Shown: positions 1-6,656, numbered from the stretch's first letter. The stretch: 11,191 nucleotides of DNA from Chloroflexota bacterium (GCA_021847625.1 JAJZQK010000051.1:1-11191); one strand, 5' to 3'. Numbers and translations: made by a program. Notes: generated from the sequence alone by a model not told the origin.

Positions 1-9
1 TTCCGATCT
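1..9. other. Probable Illumina adapter remnant at contig end
   Basis: The first nine bases, TTCCGATCT, are identical to the 3' end of the standard Illumina TruSeq/paired-end adapter (…CTCTTCCGATCT). A nine-base match exactly at the terminus is unlikely by chance. I infer that the assembly edge carries unclipped adapter and that genomic sequence begins at about base 10. Bases 1-9 should not be translated as part of the flanking gene. Confidence 0.7.
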
Positions 10-108
10 CAGCACCAACCCCACGACCCAGTCGCGATGCTTCACCTCGCCCGCGCGGTTTCCGATATCCGTGTCCTCAAACCTCCTTGTTTCAGCTTCT
101 GAGGACAT
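10..108 (-). CDS. N-terminal fragment of an unidentified protein, runs off the left edge
   Basis: An open frame reads leftwards from an ATG at 108 and is still open at the edge. It begins MSSEAETRRFEDTDIG, is charged and hydrophilic for about 26 residues, then turns hydrophobic (WVVGLVL), as at the start of a membrane helix. The visible part is 33 residues; three more (RSE) would come from the adapter-like bases. No good ribosome site precedes the ATG. An AAGGAGG lies inside the frame at about codons 7-9 but has no start codon at usable distance. A short cytoplasmic tail followed by a helix is common in small Chloroflexota-type membrane proteins, but the fragment is too short to name a family. 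The 40-bp palindrome at 147-186 lies 39-78 bp upstream and could be its operator. Confidence 0.4.
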
Positions 109-146
109 TCTAAGGCGACCGCTCACGGGCGTGATGTCCCGGTAGT

Positions 147-186
147 CACCTTCTTGGTCATATCCTGGGATATGACCAAGAAGGTG
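147..186. repeat. Perfect 40-bp inverted repeat (19 + 2 + 19)
   Basis: CACCTTCTTGGTCATATCC at 147-165 is followed by TG and then by its exact reverse complement at 168-186. There is no T-run on either side, so a rho-independent terminator is unlikely. It lies 39 bp upstream of the start of the left-edge minus-strand gene, so it could be an operator, a cruciform-forming site or the remnant of a small mobile element. Confidence 0.85.
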
Positions 187-231
187 TGAGCATATGACGA
201 GAGGGGGATAAGGCTATGCCTATTCTTGTGG

Positions 232-251
232 GGGCGAACGGCCGTTCGCCC
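232..251. repeat. Perfect 20-bp palindrome
   Basis: GGGCGAACGGCCGTTCGCCC reads identically on both strands with no spacer. Symmetric sites of this size often bind dimeric repressors, but no regulator gene is adjacent, so the role is unknown. A GC-rich fold in an untranslated transcript is the alternative. Confidence 0.7.
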
Positions 252-321
252 GGGCGGACCAGCCTGAGCATATGTTCCAGCTAATTGCTTGGCGAGGAGT
301 CTGAAAGGGAGCTTTCCGGAC

Positions 322-347
322 GTAGCGCGGGGGTTTATCCCCCGCGG
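322..347 (-). repeat. REP-like stem-loop, copy A (inverted relative to copies B and C)
   Basis: Read on the minus strand, this begins CCGCGGGGG and ends CCCCCGCGCTAC with a short AT-containing loop. It matches copy C at 23 of 26 positions, with all differences in or beside the loop. The GC stem is complementary over at least seven base pairs. With copy B it forms a facing pair separated by about 50 bp, as in bacterial interspersed mosaic elements. Confidence 0.75.
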
Positions 348-397
348 CGTAGCCTGCCATACCCCCGGAGGCACCTTGTCCGTCTGTCAGGGCGACC

Positions 398-426
398 GGA
401 CCGCGGGAGACGAGCCCCCGCGCTAC
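398..426 (+). repeat. REP-like stem-loop, copy B
   Basis: This begins GGACCGCGGG and ends GCCCCCGCGCTAC. It matches copy C at 4771-4799 at 26 of 29 positions, with the three differences confined to the loop. Conservation of the arms and of the flanking GCTAC across copies shows that a defined element was copied, not just GC-rich sequence. Confidence 0.75.
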
Positions 427-609
427 AGCCAATTCGCCCGGGTGGCCGTTCCTGCCACTCCCACCACTAGGCGGGAGCGAATTTGTTGGAGTAGTTGTCA
501 GCCTCAGGCGGCTCCCAGGGGCGGACAGACATGGTCCCTGGGCGCAGCCGAGGGAGGCCGTCCGCCATTACGTATCCGGGAATGTGAGACCGTTTCAGGG
601 GAACCTTCC

Positions 610-2508
610 CTATGGCTCCAGCCCGGGCGTCGCCTCGACGGTAGGAGGGGCCTCGTGGAGGGGGAGCGTGAAGTAGAAGCTGCTGCCGCGGCCGGGCTCG
701 CTGGCCACACCCATATGGCCGCCGTGGGAGGCGACAATGCGGTTGGCGATGTACAGCCCTAGTCCGAGTCCGGCGGCCTCCTGATACTGCGAGGGCCCCG
801 CCCGATAGAAGCGCCGGAAGAGGTGGGCCTGTTCCTCTTTGGCAATGCCGATCCCGTGGTCGACGACTCGCACCAAGGCCCATCGTCGCTCGCCGGTAGA
901 CGACTTCGCCCGGTCGTCGGGTGCGGCATTGCTATCCGTGAGCCGGACCTCGATCTTCACGCGGCCGCCCTGCGGGCTGTACTTGATGGCGTTCTCGACG
1001 AGGTTCGCCATGACCCTGTTGATGCGGTCTTTGTCCCAGAGGCCCACAATCTTGTCGACCTCGCTGGACAGCACGATGTCGTGCTTGTCGGTCGTGGCCT
1101 GGAAACGACGCGCGGTGAGACGGGCGAGCCACACGAGGTCGGTAGGCGAACGGCGCAGGCGTGGCGTGTTGAGGCGCAGCTCGGAGGCGTCGGCCAGCTT
1201 CTGCAGCAGGTGGACCATCCAGTTCGCCTGCCCATCTATCGTCTGGAGGGCCTCCAGCAGTTCCGCGTTGCCCTCCTCGCTCTCCACCCGGCGTGATAGC
1301 AGCTGGGCGGTGCCCTTGATGATCGTCAAGGGCGTGAACAGCTCGTGGGCGGTCACGGAGACGAACTCGTCCTTGATCCGCTCCAGGGCCATGCTGCTCG
1401 TATCCTGGAAGACGACGACGGCCCCTCTAACATTGCCCTCGACGTCTTGGAGGGGGGCGGAACTGACCAAGGCGAGCAATTCCTTGCCGTCGCTCCGGCG
1501 CACAACCATCTCCTCACCCGCTACGGTCTGCCCGTCACGGATGGAGCGAACCATGGGCAGCTCCTGCCAATCGTAAGGCTCGCCGTTGGGGTGGTGGAAG
1601 CCATACCGGCGCTGAAGGTTGGCGAAGCCGGCCTCGGGCGATGGCGAGCAGCCCCAGACGCGCTCGGCCGCCAGGTTCGCAGAGGTCACGCGGCCCTCCT
1701 CGGCGTCCAGAATCACGACGCCAGCGGGGATGGTCTCGATGACCGTCTGCAAACGCTGGTTGGCGCTGGCGAGCTCCCGGTTGGCAGCGGCCAACTGTTG
1801 GTGGAGCGTCGCCCGCTGGATGGCGAGGGCCGCCTGGGCTGCCATGCCGGCCAGGTAGCGCACCTCACGGGTGCCGAAGTGGTGAACGTCGATCCGGTCG
1901 ACGTGAGCTATTCCCAGGAGGTTATCGCCGACCATGATGGGCACGCCGGCCATCGCCCTGATGCCGCGCTTCCTGATGGACGGATTGACCAGCGTTGCAC
2001 CCTGGGCCAGATCGTCGATGGCCACGGGCTGGCGCTCTGCTGCCACGCGCCCGGCGAAGCCACGGCCGAGAGGGACGCGAACGGTGCTCATATCCAGCTC
2101 ACCGTAGCCGTAGTAGAAGCCAGGCTTCAGCACCTGCTCGTCCACGTCGTAGAGGAGGATGGCACCCGCGGTGGCACCCATGTTCTGCACAATCCGCGCG
2201 GTGAGCCGCCTAAGCAGCTCGTTCACGTCCAGGGTGGAGAGCCCGATCATCGCGATGCCGCTGCTGGCGGCGAGCGCGTTCTCGTCGATCTCATCGCGAG
2301 GGAGCGGCGCACCCTCTCCCGTCTTCGCTGTGGGGCGCGGTGCGAGCCGTTGACCCGTGTTGCGAGACAGTAATCGGCGGCTCAGTTGGCGGCGGCCGTG
2401 GAGCGGGAGAGCCACGAGGGAAGCTCTGATTTTGCCTAGCCAGCGAGGATACACCCCGATCTCCAAGAAAGACACGGCCCACCCCTGCAATGCTCCTCGC
2501 GGGAGCAT
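610..2508 (-). CDS. Soluble GAF-PAS sensor histidine kinase, orphan
   Basis: A 632-residue sensor kinase without membrane segments. Residues 1-75 have no recognised domain. A GAF domain spans about 75-232, a short coiled coil about 233-255 and a PAS domain about 256-370. The HisKA dimerisation helix has the phospho-accepting His388 in HELFTPLT, where Phe replaces the usual Arg. The HATPase_c domain carries the N box (NLVENAIKYSP, Asn506), G1 (DHGIGIA, Asp550), F box (LFRRFYRA) and G2 (GLGLGL, 580-585). All catalytic motifs are present, so it should autophosphorylate; the signal is unknown. The GAF and PAS domains suggest a small cytoplasmic ligand or redox cue. No response regulator is adjacent. 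It is the last gene of the run starting at the 3956-3964 promoter. The start is uncertain: the ATG at 2508 has no good ribosome site and lies in a small hairpin, but the real start must precede codon 75 to keep the GAF domain. Confidence 0.93.
   Translation of the reverse strand: MLPRGALQGWAVSFLEIGVYPRWLGKIRASLVALPLHGRRQLSRRLLSRNTGQRLAPRPTAKTGEGAPLPRDEIDENALAASSGIAMIGLSTLDVNELLRRLTARIVQNMGATAGAILLYDVDEQVLKPGFYYGYGELDMSTVRVPLGRGFAGRVAAERQPVAIDDLAQGATLVNPSIRKRGIRAMAGVPIMVGDNLLGIAHVDRIDVHHFGTREVRYLAGMAAQAALAIQRATLHQQLAAANRELASANQRLQTVIETIPAGVVILDAEEGRVTSANLAAERVWGCSPSPEAGFANLQRRYGFHHPNGEPYDWQELPMVRSIRDGQTVAGEEMVVRRSDGKELLALVSSAPLQDVEGNVRGAVVVFQDTSSMALERIKDEFVSVTAHELFTPLTIIKGTAQLLSRRVESEEGNAELLEALQTIDGQANWMVHLLQKLADASELRLNTPRLRRSPTDLVWLARLTARRFQATTDKHDIVLSSEVDKIVGLWDKDRINRVMANLVENAIKYSPQGGRVKIEVRLTDSNAAPDDRAKSSTGERRWALVRVVDHGIGIAKEEQAHLFRRFYRAGPSQYQEAAGLGLGLYIANRIVASHGGHMGVASEPGRGSSFYFTLPLHEAPPTVEATPGLEP
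2490..2508 (-). promoter_or_regulatory. Small hairpin over the proposed histidine kinase start
   Basis: ATGCTCC (2490-2496) pairs with GGAGCAT (2502-2508) around a five-base loop. On the minus strand the structure contains the proposed ATG and a GAGGAG that resembles a ribosome site. It could lower translation of the kinase, or it may only show that the true start is a later GTG or TTG. The signal is weak. Confidence 0.25.
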
Positions 2509-2726
2509 CGAGAATTCCCGGCACTACCGCCGCGGCGCATGTCGTCTGCGGGGCGACCACGCCCGCCTCCGCAAGGGGTTGGAGGCCTGCCGCGCTGGTA
2601 TGTGCGCTCCATACAACGATGCTAAAGCAAGATTCGTACCAGGCACTTGGCGAAAGAACGGGCCTGGGTGTCTGTCCATCCAAGGGCGGGCGCCTCTTCC
2701 ACTTGCTTGGAGGGGGTTGGTGGGCA

Positions 2727-3287
2727 CTAGCCAAGCAGGTGCTCGAAGAGGACGTTGATGCCTATGGCCCAGAGAACGAGCCCGCCCAGCCGCTCCATCC
2801 AGGGGCCGAGGAGACCGCCGGCGAGGTGGCCGATGCGCATGCCCAGCAAGGTCATCCCGGCCGCTACCACCCCGATGACGAGGGCGGGAAAGAGCACTGG
2901 CACCTGAAGCAGGGCCAGGCCGAGGCCGACGGCGAGGGCGTCGATGCTCGTGGCGACGGAGAGGACGATCAGCGTGGTGCCGCGGGTTGGATCGCCCCGC
3001 TTCTCGCGTTCCTCGTCGGCGAAGGACTCCCAGATCATCTTGCTGCCGACGTAGGCGAGGAGAGCGAATGCCACCCAGTGGTCGTAGGCGGCGATGCGGT
3101 CGGCCACGGCCGACCCCACGGCCCAGCCGACGATCGGCATCAGGAACTGGAACAGGCCGAAGGAGAGGGACATCCTGAACCATTGGGCGTAGGTGAGCGT
3201 CCCCAAGGCGAAGCTGGAAGCGATGGCGACGGAAAAGGCGTCCATCGCCAGTCCGAAGGCTATGGCAAGCAGATATAAGAAGCTCAA
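2727..3287 (-). CDS. mntP: Manganese efflux pump MntP
   Basis: A 186-residue integral membrane protein, close to the roughly 188 residues of E. coli MntP, with six predicted helices arranged as two related halves. The first half has GLAMDAFSVAIA and the second SIDALAVGLGLA, the paired acidic helices characteristic of MntP. A conserved membrane glycine/acidic pattern (GSKMIWESF) follows helix 3. It exports Mn2+ across the cytoplasmic membrane and protects against manganese excess. The TTG at 3287 is chosen because GGAG lies eight bases upstream and the protein then begins MSFLYLLAIAFG like family members; an in-frame TTG at 3302 or ATG at 3296 would add 3-5 residues but has no usable ribosome site. 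The upstream gene ends about 80 bp away, too close for a yybP-ykoY Mn riboswitch, so expression probably comes from the promoter at 3956-3964. Confidence 0.93.
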   Translation of the reverse strand: MSFLYLLAIAFGLAMDAFSVAIASSFALGTLTYAQWFRMSLSFGLFQFLMPIVGWAVGSAVADRIAAYDHWVAFALLAYVGSKMIWESFADEEREKRGDPTRGTTLIVLSVATSIDALAVGLGLALLQVPVLFPALVIGVVAAGMTLLGMRIGHLAGGLLGPWMERLGGLVLWAIGINVLFEHLLG

Positions 3288-3366
3288 AGGCAGCATCTCC
3301 AACGGGCCGGCAGAGATGGCGGCGGCGAGGCTCGAAGCCTGCTTTGCCCCGCGACCCTAGGGATGG

Positions 3367-3924
3367 TCAATTGGCGGCCCCGGCCAGGCTGCGTCCCAGC
3401 AGCTCCTCCAGGAGCGGCTGGGACCATAGATGCACCTGGTAGCTCTGGGCGGGGAGCCAGTCCTGCGCGTAGGGGTATTGGAAGAGGATCGCGATGTGAT
3501 AGGGGCCCCGCCGGTAGGTTGGGTAGAGGGACCACGGCTCGTGGTACTCCTCCCAGCCGTTGGCAAGCAGGCATTCCTTGTAGTGGCTGAGCACGGCCGA
3601 TATCGGGTCTTCGGACCTGTAGTAACCGACGATGCGCGGCAAAACGCCCTCGCTTTGCCAATAGACGAGCAGATTCTCCCAGCGTTCCTCGGAGCGCTCG
3701 AACGTTGCCCCCTCGTAGGGGGGCAGGCTCTGATATGTCGCGCCCATCTCTGCCTGGCGGTCGGCGCCGGCCCAGCTGGCGACCCCGTAGCCCGCGGCGG
3801 CGACGAGCAGACCACTCAGGACCAACCCGAGGATGGCCGCGGCGAAGCCCTGACGCCGGTGCCCCGATGCGACCAGAGCCCCGTCCTCTCCCCTTCGTTC
3901 CCCTGAGGATCCTCGCGAAACCAC
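3367..3924 (-). CDS. Membrane-anchored protein of unknown function
   Basis: A 185-residue protein starting at a GTG with purine-rich GAGGAGG about 12 bases upstream. Residues 1-25 are basic and hydrophilic and about 26-51 form one membrane helix. The remaining 130 or so residues (aromatic and acidic; for example RIVGYYRSEDPISAVLSHYKE, cut here at its last residues, then LANGWEEY) would lie outside the membrane. The pattern of a Y-rich strand, a helix ending in a conserved-looking NGW and later strands suggests a compact alpha/beta domain, but I do not recognise a family. Its composition is clearly that of a real protein. It is the first gene after an extended -10 promoter and precedes mntP, so a role at the cell envelope linked to metal stress is possible but unproven. 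Confidence 0.75.
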   Translation of the reverse strand: MVSRGSSGERRGEDGALVASGHRRQGFAAAILGLVLSGLLVAAAGYGVASWAGADRQAEMGATYQSLPPYEGATFERSEERWENLLVYWQSEGVLPRIVGYYRSEDPISAVLSHYKECLLANGWEEYHEPWSLYPTYRRGPYHIAILFQYPYAQDWLPAQSYQVHLWSQPLLEELLGRSLAGAAN

Positions 3925-3955
3925 TTCCTCTCGTCCCCTCCTCGCAGCAGGGCGA

Positions 3956-3964
3956 ATTATAGCA
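3956..3964 (-). promoter_or_regulatory. Extended -10 promoter for the orf185-mntP-histidine kinase run
   Basis: On the minus strand the sequence reads TGCTATAAT: a perfect TATAAT (3956-3961) preceded by the TG of an extended -10 element. No good TTGACA lies 16-18 bp upstream, as expected when the extended element substitutes for it. Transcription would begin near 3949, giving a leader of about 25 bases that contains the GAGGAGG before the GTG at 3924. Confidence 0.65.
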
Positions 3965-4083
3965 CACGTCGCCGGCCGCGCCCGCCGGGCGCCGAAGGAG
4001 CCACGGTCGGCCCGTTGGACGTGCTCAAGGCATCCTCTCGCCCGGGGTGCCGGAGTGAGCTCGCCAGTACTGTGGTCTGTTTG

Positions 4084-4113
4084 CTGACAGCCTGCCGCCT
4101 AAGCTGATACAAT
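4084..4113 (+). promoter_or_regulatory. Sigma70-type promoter of the solenoid gene
   Basis: CTGACA (4084-4089, 5 of 6 to consensus) and TACAAT (4108-4113, 5 of 6) are separated by 18 bp. Transcription would begin near 4120, about 50 bases before the ATG at 4172. No operator-like symmetry is visible. Confidence 0.6.
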
Positions 4114-4171
4114 TACTAAGATGCCCGATGATGCGCAGGGAGCACAATCACCCTAGCCGGAGGTATGCGCC

Positions 4172-4762
4172 ATGCTACCAGGCCGAAGAAGGAGCGAGCA
4201 GGCCGTGAACAGCGAGAGGACGTATCAGCAGGAAGTGCGCGACGTATCCGCCCACGACGTAGAGATGACGCTGAGCCGGGCCCGCAACGTTACGGCAGAG
4301 CGGGTGAACCTCAGGCAGGGTGCGGTGAGGTCGGTGGACGGCCAGAACGTCAACCTGAAGCAGACGGGGGCTCTGCGAGTCAGCGCCCGCGAGGTGCAAG
4401 TGACCCAGGGCGCAACGGGCCTCCTGCACGCGGACGAGGCGCATTTCGTCATGGGCGGCACCATCCTCACGATGGCCGGCCAGGCCTCCCTGGATCAGGC
4501 GGGGGCGCAGGTGCTGGTTTGCCGCGAGGCCGATATGCAGCAGAGCGGCAGCCTGTTCATGGCCGCGAGTACCGTCAACATGCACAACTCGGCCGCCGTG
4601 TTCCTCCTGGCCAGCCAGGTGCAGGGCGACGTGAAGGTGCTCCTCGACCGCCAGGCCGCCATCGGCTTCGGCGCCGCCTGCGGCGTGGTGCTGGGGCTAA
4701 TGCTCGCTCTGCGCGGAGTTCTGCGCGGGTTGCTAGGGGGAGCGCTGCGGCCCGGGGTGTAG
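4172..4762 (+). CDS. 15-residue-repeat predicted beta-solenoid with C-terminal membrane anchor
   Basis: 196 residues, starting at an ATG with GGAGG eight bases upstream. Residues 1-29 are charged. From residue 30 the sequence falls into nine consecutive units of exactly 15 residues with no gaps (30-44, 45-59, … 150-164), following roughly (V/A)-x-(L/M)-x-Q-x-G-A-x-x-(hydrophobic)-x-A-x-x. Examples are VNLKQTGALRVSARE, VQVTQGATGLLHADE and VNMHNSAAVFLLASQ. Regular short units with alternating hydrophobic positions and small residues at turns suggest a right-handed beta-helix. Residues about 162-187 form a hydrophobic helix followed by arginines, so the protein is probably tail-anchored with the solenoid in the cytoplasm. 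It resembles bactofilin-like polymer-forming proteins in general style only; I cannot assign a family. It is monocistronic and bounded by the convergent MFS gene. Confidence 0.8.
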   Translation: MLPGRRRSEQAVNSERTYQQEVRDVSAHDVEMTLSRARNVTAERVNLRQGAVRSVDGQNVNLKQTGALRVSAREVQVTQGATGLLHADEAHFVMGGTILTMAGQASLDQAGAQVLVCREADMQQSGSLFMAASTVNMHNSAAVFLLASQVQGDVKVLLDRQAAIGFGAACGVVLGLMLALRGVLRGLLGGALRPGV

Positions 4763-4770
4763 GCTTGGCC

Positions 4771-4799
4771 GGACCGCGGGGGGCAAGCCCCCGCGCTAC
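4771..4799 (+). repeat. REP-like stem-loop, copy C, in a convergent intergenic gap
   Basis: The third copy of the element at 322-347 and 398-426. The arms CGCGGGGG and CCCCCGCG pair perfectly over eight bases around a GCAAG loop. It lies nine bases after the stop of the solenoid gene and about 50 bp from the stop of the convergent MFS gene. Such a stem could stabilise both 3' ends or stop both transcripts, although no T-run follows. Confidence 0.75.
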
Positions 4800-4851
4800 C
4801 GCTTGGTTGCCCTATCAGGTTGAAGAAGGTCGCTTGCCCCTTGGCTTCGGT

Positions 4852-6081
4852 TTAGTGGCTGGAGATGGCGCTACGCGTCTCCGGCAGTAGCAGCGTGAAC
4901 GGCAGCGAGAGCATAGAGATCAGCACGCTCCACCCCAGGGCACCCTGCAGCCCCATCGCGTCGGCGGTGAAGCCGATGAACAGCGTCGCGAAGATCGTCC
5001 CCTCGAAGCTCAGGAACATCGTGATGCCGCTCGCCACGCTGCGGTTGCCCGGGAGCAGCTCCTGCGCCATGGCGAGCTGGACCGGGCCGGCGCTCAGCGC
5101 CAGCAGGCCGCCCAGGAATACGGCGACCAGCCCCAGCGGGTGCTGGCTCCAGGCGAGGGCGCCGAAGAGGAGCGGCCCGGCGAGGGCCTGCGAGACCGCC
5201 ATTATCGAACGGCGGCCGAAACGGTCGGAGACCGGACCGCCGGCGAACGCCCCTATTACGCCGCCCGCCTCGTACACCGCCAGCGCCAGCCCTGCGTAGA
5301 TCAGCGTGGCGCCGCTGTTCGTCAAGAACGTGGCGTAGTAGATCTGGAAGGCGGAGATGACGAGCGAGCGGAAGGTCACGACGCCCACCAGGAGAATCAG
5401 GGGGCGATAGGCGGCCTTCACCGCCTTGAGCAGGCCTGCGGGCGCCGGGCGCGCAGGCAGGCGACTTGACCTGCCGCCGATGCGCCGGTAGTTGTAAAGC
5501 GAGACGACGACAGCGGGCAGGGCGGCTATCCAGGCCCCCTCCAGGGAGAAGATCGAGACCACGGCCACGATGAACGGCGGGCCTATCGTGCGCGAGAGCT
5601 CGCCGCCGGTCATGAAGTACGAAGTACCCTTGCCCCAAGCGCGGCCGCTGGCCAGTGTTGCCATCGAGGCCGCTCCCGGGTGGAAGGAGGCGGTGGCGAA
5701 GCCGTACACAAGTAGAAGCACGACCATCGTCGCGTAGTTTGGCGCCAGGCCGATGGAGGAGACGGTGAGGGCGGTGACCGTCGGCCCCCAGATCACGAAG
5801 ACGCGCGAGTCGTAGCGGTCGGCCAGGTAGCCCAGGAACGGCATGGCGATGCCCGGCCAGCGCGGCAGGGTAGCGAGAATGCCCGCCGCGGCCATGGTCA
5901 GGTTGTGCTTGGCAATCAAAAGGGGCAAGAGGATGCCGATGAACGAGCCGTACATGTCGTTCGTCAAGTGAGCGGCCGACAGGGACAGCACGGTTCCGGC
6001 GTCGAAGCGATCTTCCTCAGAGGGCGTAAGCGGCGCCGCTTCGCTAGCGGCGGCAATCTCGGTTGCTTCGGTTTCCTTCAA
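4852..6081 (-). CDS. Major facilitator of the fosmidomycin-resistance (Fsr) type
   Basis: A 409-residue transporter with twelve predicted helices and a cytoplasmic N-terminal tail of about 28 residues rich in Glu and Ala. The Fsr-type signature is visible: AAHLTNDMYGSFIGILLPLL in helix 1, GYLADRYDSR as motif A, ATASFHPGAASMA in helix 4 and a second motif A, GPVSDRFGRRSIM, after helix 8. Members export small compounds by proton antiport; the substrate here is unknown. The start is TTG at 6081 with GGAG eight bases upstream; an ATG at 6095 is out of frame and closes at once. It is divergent from arsR1, 209 bp away, so control by ArsR is conceivable, but the only matching operator lies at the arsR1 promoter. 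Confidence 0.9.
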   Translation of the reverse strand: MKETEATEIAAASEAAPLTPSEEDRFDAGTVLSLSAAHLTNDMYGSFIGILLPLLIAKHNLTMAAAGILATLPRWPGIAMPFLGYLADRYDSRVFVIWGPTVTALTVSSIGLAPNYATMVVLLLVYGFATASFHPGAASMATLASGRAWGKGTSYFMTGGELSRTIGPPFIVAVVSIFSLEGAWIAALPAVVVSLYNYRRIGGRSSRLPARPAPAGLLKAVKAAYRPLILLVGVVTFRSLVISAFQIYYATFLTNSGATLIYAGLALAVYEAGGVIGAFAGGPVSDRFGRRSIMAVSQALAGPLLFGALAWSQHPLGLVAVFLGGLLALSAGPVQLAMAQELLPGNRSVASGITMFLSFEGTIFATLFIGFTADAMGLQGALGWSVLISMLSLPFTLLLPETRSAISSH

Positions 6082-6160
6082 GATTGTCTCTCCATGGCCG
6101 CCATCCTTCGCGGTCTAGTCGACACAACGCAGTCAATCGCGAACGGCCACAACGACGATT

Positions 6161-6190
6161 AGTCTACCCCTAAAGGCGGCACCCTGTCCA
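6161..6190 (-). promoter_or_regulatory. Candidate promoter of the MFS gene
   Basis: On the minus strand TGGACA (6185-6190) and TAGACT (6161-6166) are separated by 18 bp. The first matches the -35 consensus at 5 of 6 and the second the -10 at 4 of 6. It is the best pair seen upstream of the TTG at 6081, but the leader would be about 75 bases and the match is moderate. Confidence 0.3.
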
Positions 6191-6220
6191 CTGCGCCGAA
6201 CCCCCGCCGGCCTCCAATAC

Positions 6221-6249
6221 TTGACGATCCTCGCCCGCCGGCCTAAAAT
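6221..6249 (+). promoter_or_regulatory. Promoter of arsR1
   Basis: TTGACG (6221-6226, 5 of 6) and TAAAAT (6244-6249, 5 of 6) are separated by the ideal 17 bp. Transcription would begin near 6256, inside the 20-bp operator, so a bound regulator would block it. Confidence 0.75.
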
Positions 6250-6267
6250 ATACCACAATTGGCATAC
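6248..6267 (+). promoter_or_regulatory. ArsR-type operator, site 1
   Basis: ATATACCACAATTGGCATAC is an inverted repeat with the layout ATAT-n-CCA-nnnn-TGG-n-ATAC. It overlaps the last two bases of the -10 box and the predicted transcription start of arsR1. The same layout occurs at 8945-8964 and 9376-9395. Autorepression by ArsR1 and/or ArsR2 is inferred. Confidence 0.65.
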
Positions 6268-6290
6268 CTTAACTGGAGGGAAAGACGGGC

Positions 6291-6656
6291 ATGGTCGGCA
6301 TCGCAAACAAACAGGCGGACCTGTTCCGGGCCCTGGGCCATCCCTTCCGGCTGCAACTGCTGGAGCTGCTCGGGGCCGAGGAGGTGTGTGTCTGCCATCT
6401 AGCCGCCTATTTCGCCAAGCCCCAGCCATACGTTTCGAAGCAGTTGGCGGAACTGCGCGACGCCGGACTGGTGGTCGACAGGCGTGAGGGGCAACGGATC
6501 TTCTATCATGTGAGCGATCCCTCGCTCGGCGCGATCCTAGAGGCCGCTCGCTCCGCGCTCGTGCAGCTGGGGGTGGCTTCGTCAATTGACGCCGACCGGC
6601 TGGTCCCGCGTTACCCGGTGCCGGGCTGCGAGTGCCCGCGCTGCACCCAGGCCTGA
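6291..6656 (+). CDS. ArsR/SmtB-family metal(loid)-responsive repressor, paralogue 1
   Basis: A 121-residue winged helix-turn-helix repressor starting at an ATG with GGAGG eleven bases upstream. The N-terminal helix has FRALGHPFRLQLLELL; the metal-site helix reads VCVCHLAAYF with Cys33 and Cys35; the recognition helix is PQPYVSKQLAELRDAGLV; the wing is RREGQRIFYHVSD. ArsR of E. coli uses CVCDL plus a third Cys three residues on; here His36 replaces Asp and the third Cys is absent. A C-terminal GCECPRC (Cys113, 115, 118) may complete the metal or redox site. Such proteins leave DNA when they bind As(III), Cd, Pb or related thiophilic ions; which one applies here cannot be read from sequence. 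It is about 71% identical to the paralogue at 8985-9353 (79 of 111 aligned positions) and is probably autoregulated through the site at 6248-6267. Confidence 0.92.
   Translation: MVGIANKQADLFRALGHPFRLQLLELLGAEEVCVCHLAAYFAKPQPYVSKQLAELRDAGLVVDRREGQRIFYHVSDPSLGAILEAARSALVQLGVASSIDADRLVPRYPVPGCECPRCTQA

Larger units (their letters stand above)
109..609. other. 501-bp gene-free, palindrome-rich region
   Basis: No credible gene lies here. The open frames on both strands have the arginine-, proline- and glycine-rich composition of GC-rich shadow frames and lack ribosome sites. The region holds the perfect 40-bp inverted repeat (147-186), the 20-bp palindrome (232-251), two facing REP-like stem-loops (322-347 and 398-426) and a 10-bp direct repeat TGAGCATATG (187-196 and 265-274). 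It lies downstream of the histidine kinase and upstream of the left-edge gene. No hairpin followed by a T-run that would make a clear terminator was seen. Confidence 0.7.

Noticed and set aside
155..180. Fourth ArsR operator in the 40-bp palindrome (ATAT…ATAT core)
   Set aside because: The half-sites are 14 bp end to end instead of 20 and the CCA/TGG spacing does not fit the other three sites.
1345..2373. 342-residue open frame on the plus strand opposite the histidine kinase
   Set aside because: Antisense to the GAF, PAS and HisKA coding region; no ribosome site and shadow-type composition.
2490..3278. 262-residue open frame on the plus strand opposite mntP
   Set aside because: Acidic, glycine- and histidine-rich antisense frame; MntP motifs are clear on the other strand.
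3303..3366. Possible yybP-ykoY manganese riboswitch before mntP
   Set aside because: Only about 64-80 bp separate mntP from the upstream gene and no conserved riboswitch core was seen.
4771..4799. Rho-independent terminator
   Set aside because: The stem is strong, but no T-run follows on either strand and the sequence recurs at 322-347 and 398-426 away from gene ends, so it is better called a repeat.
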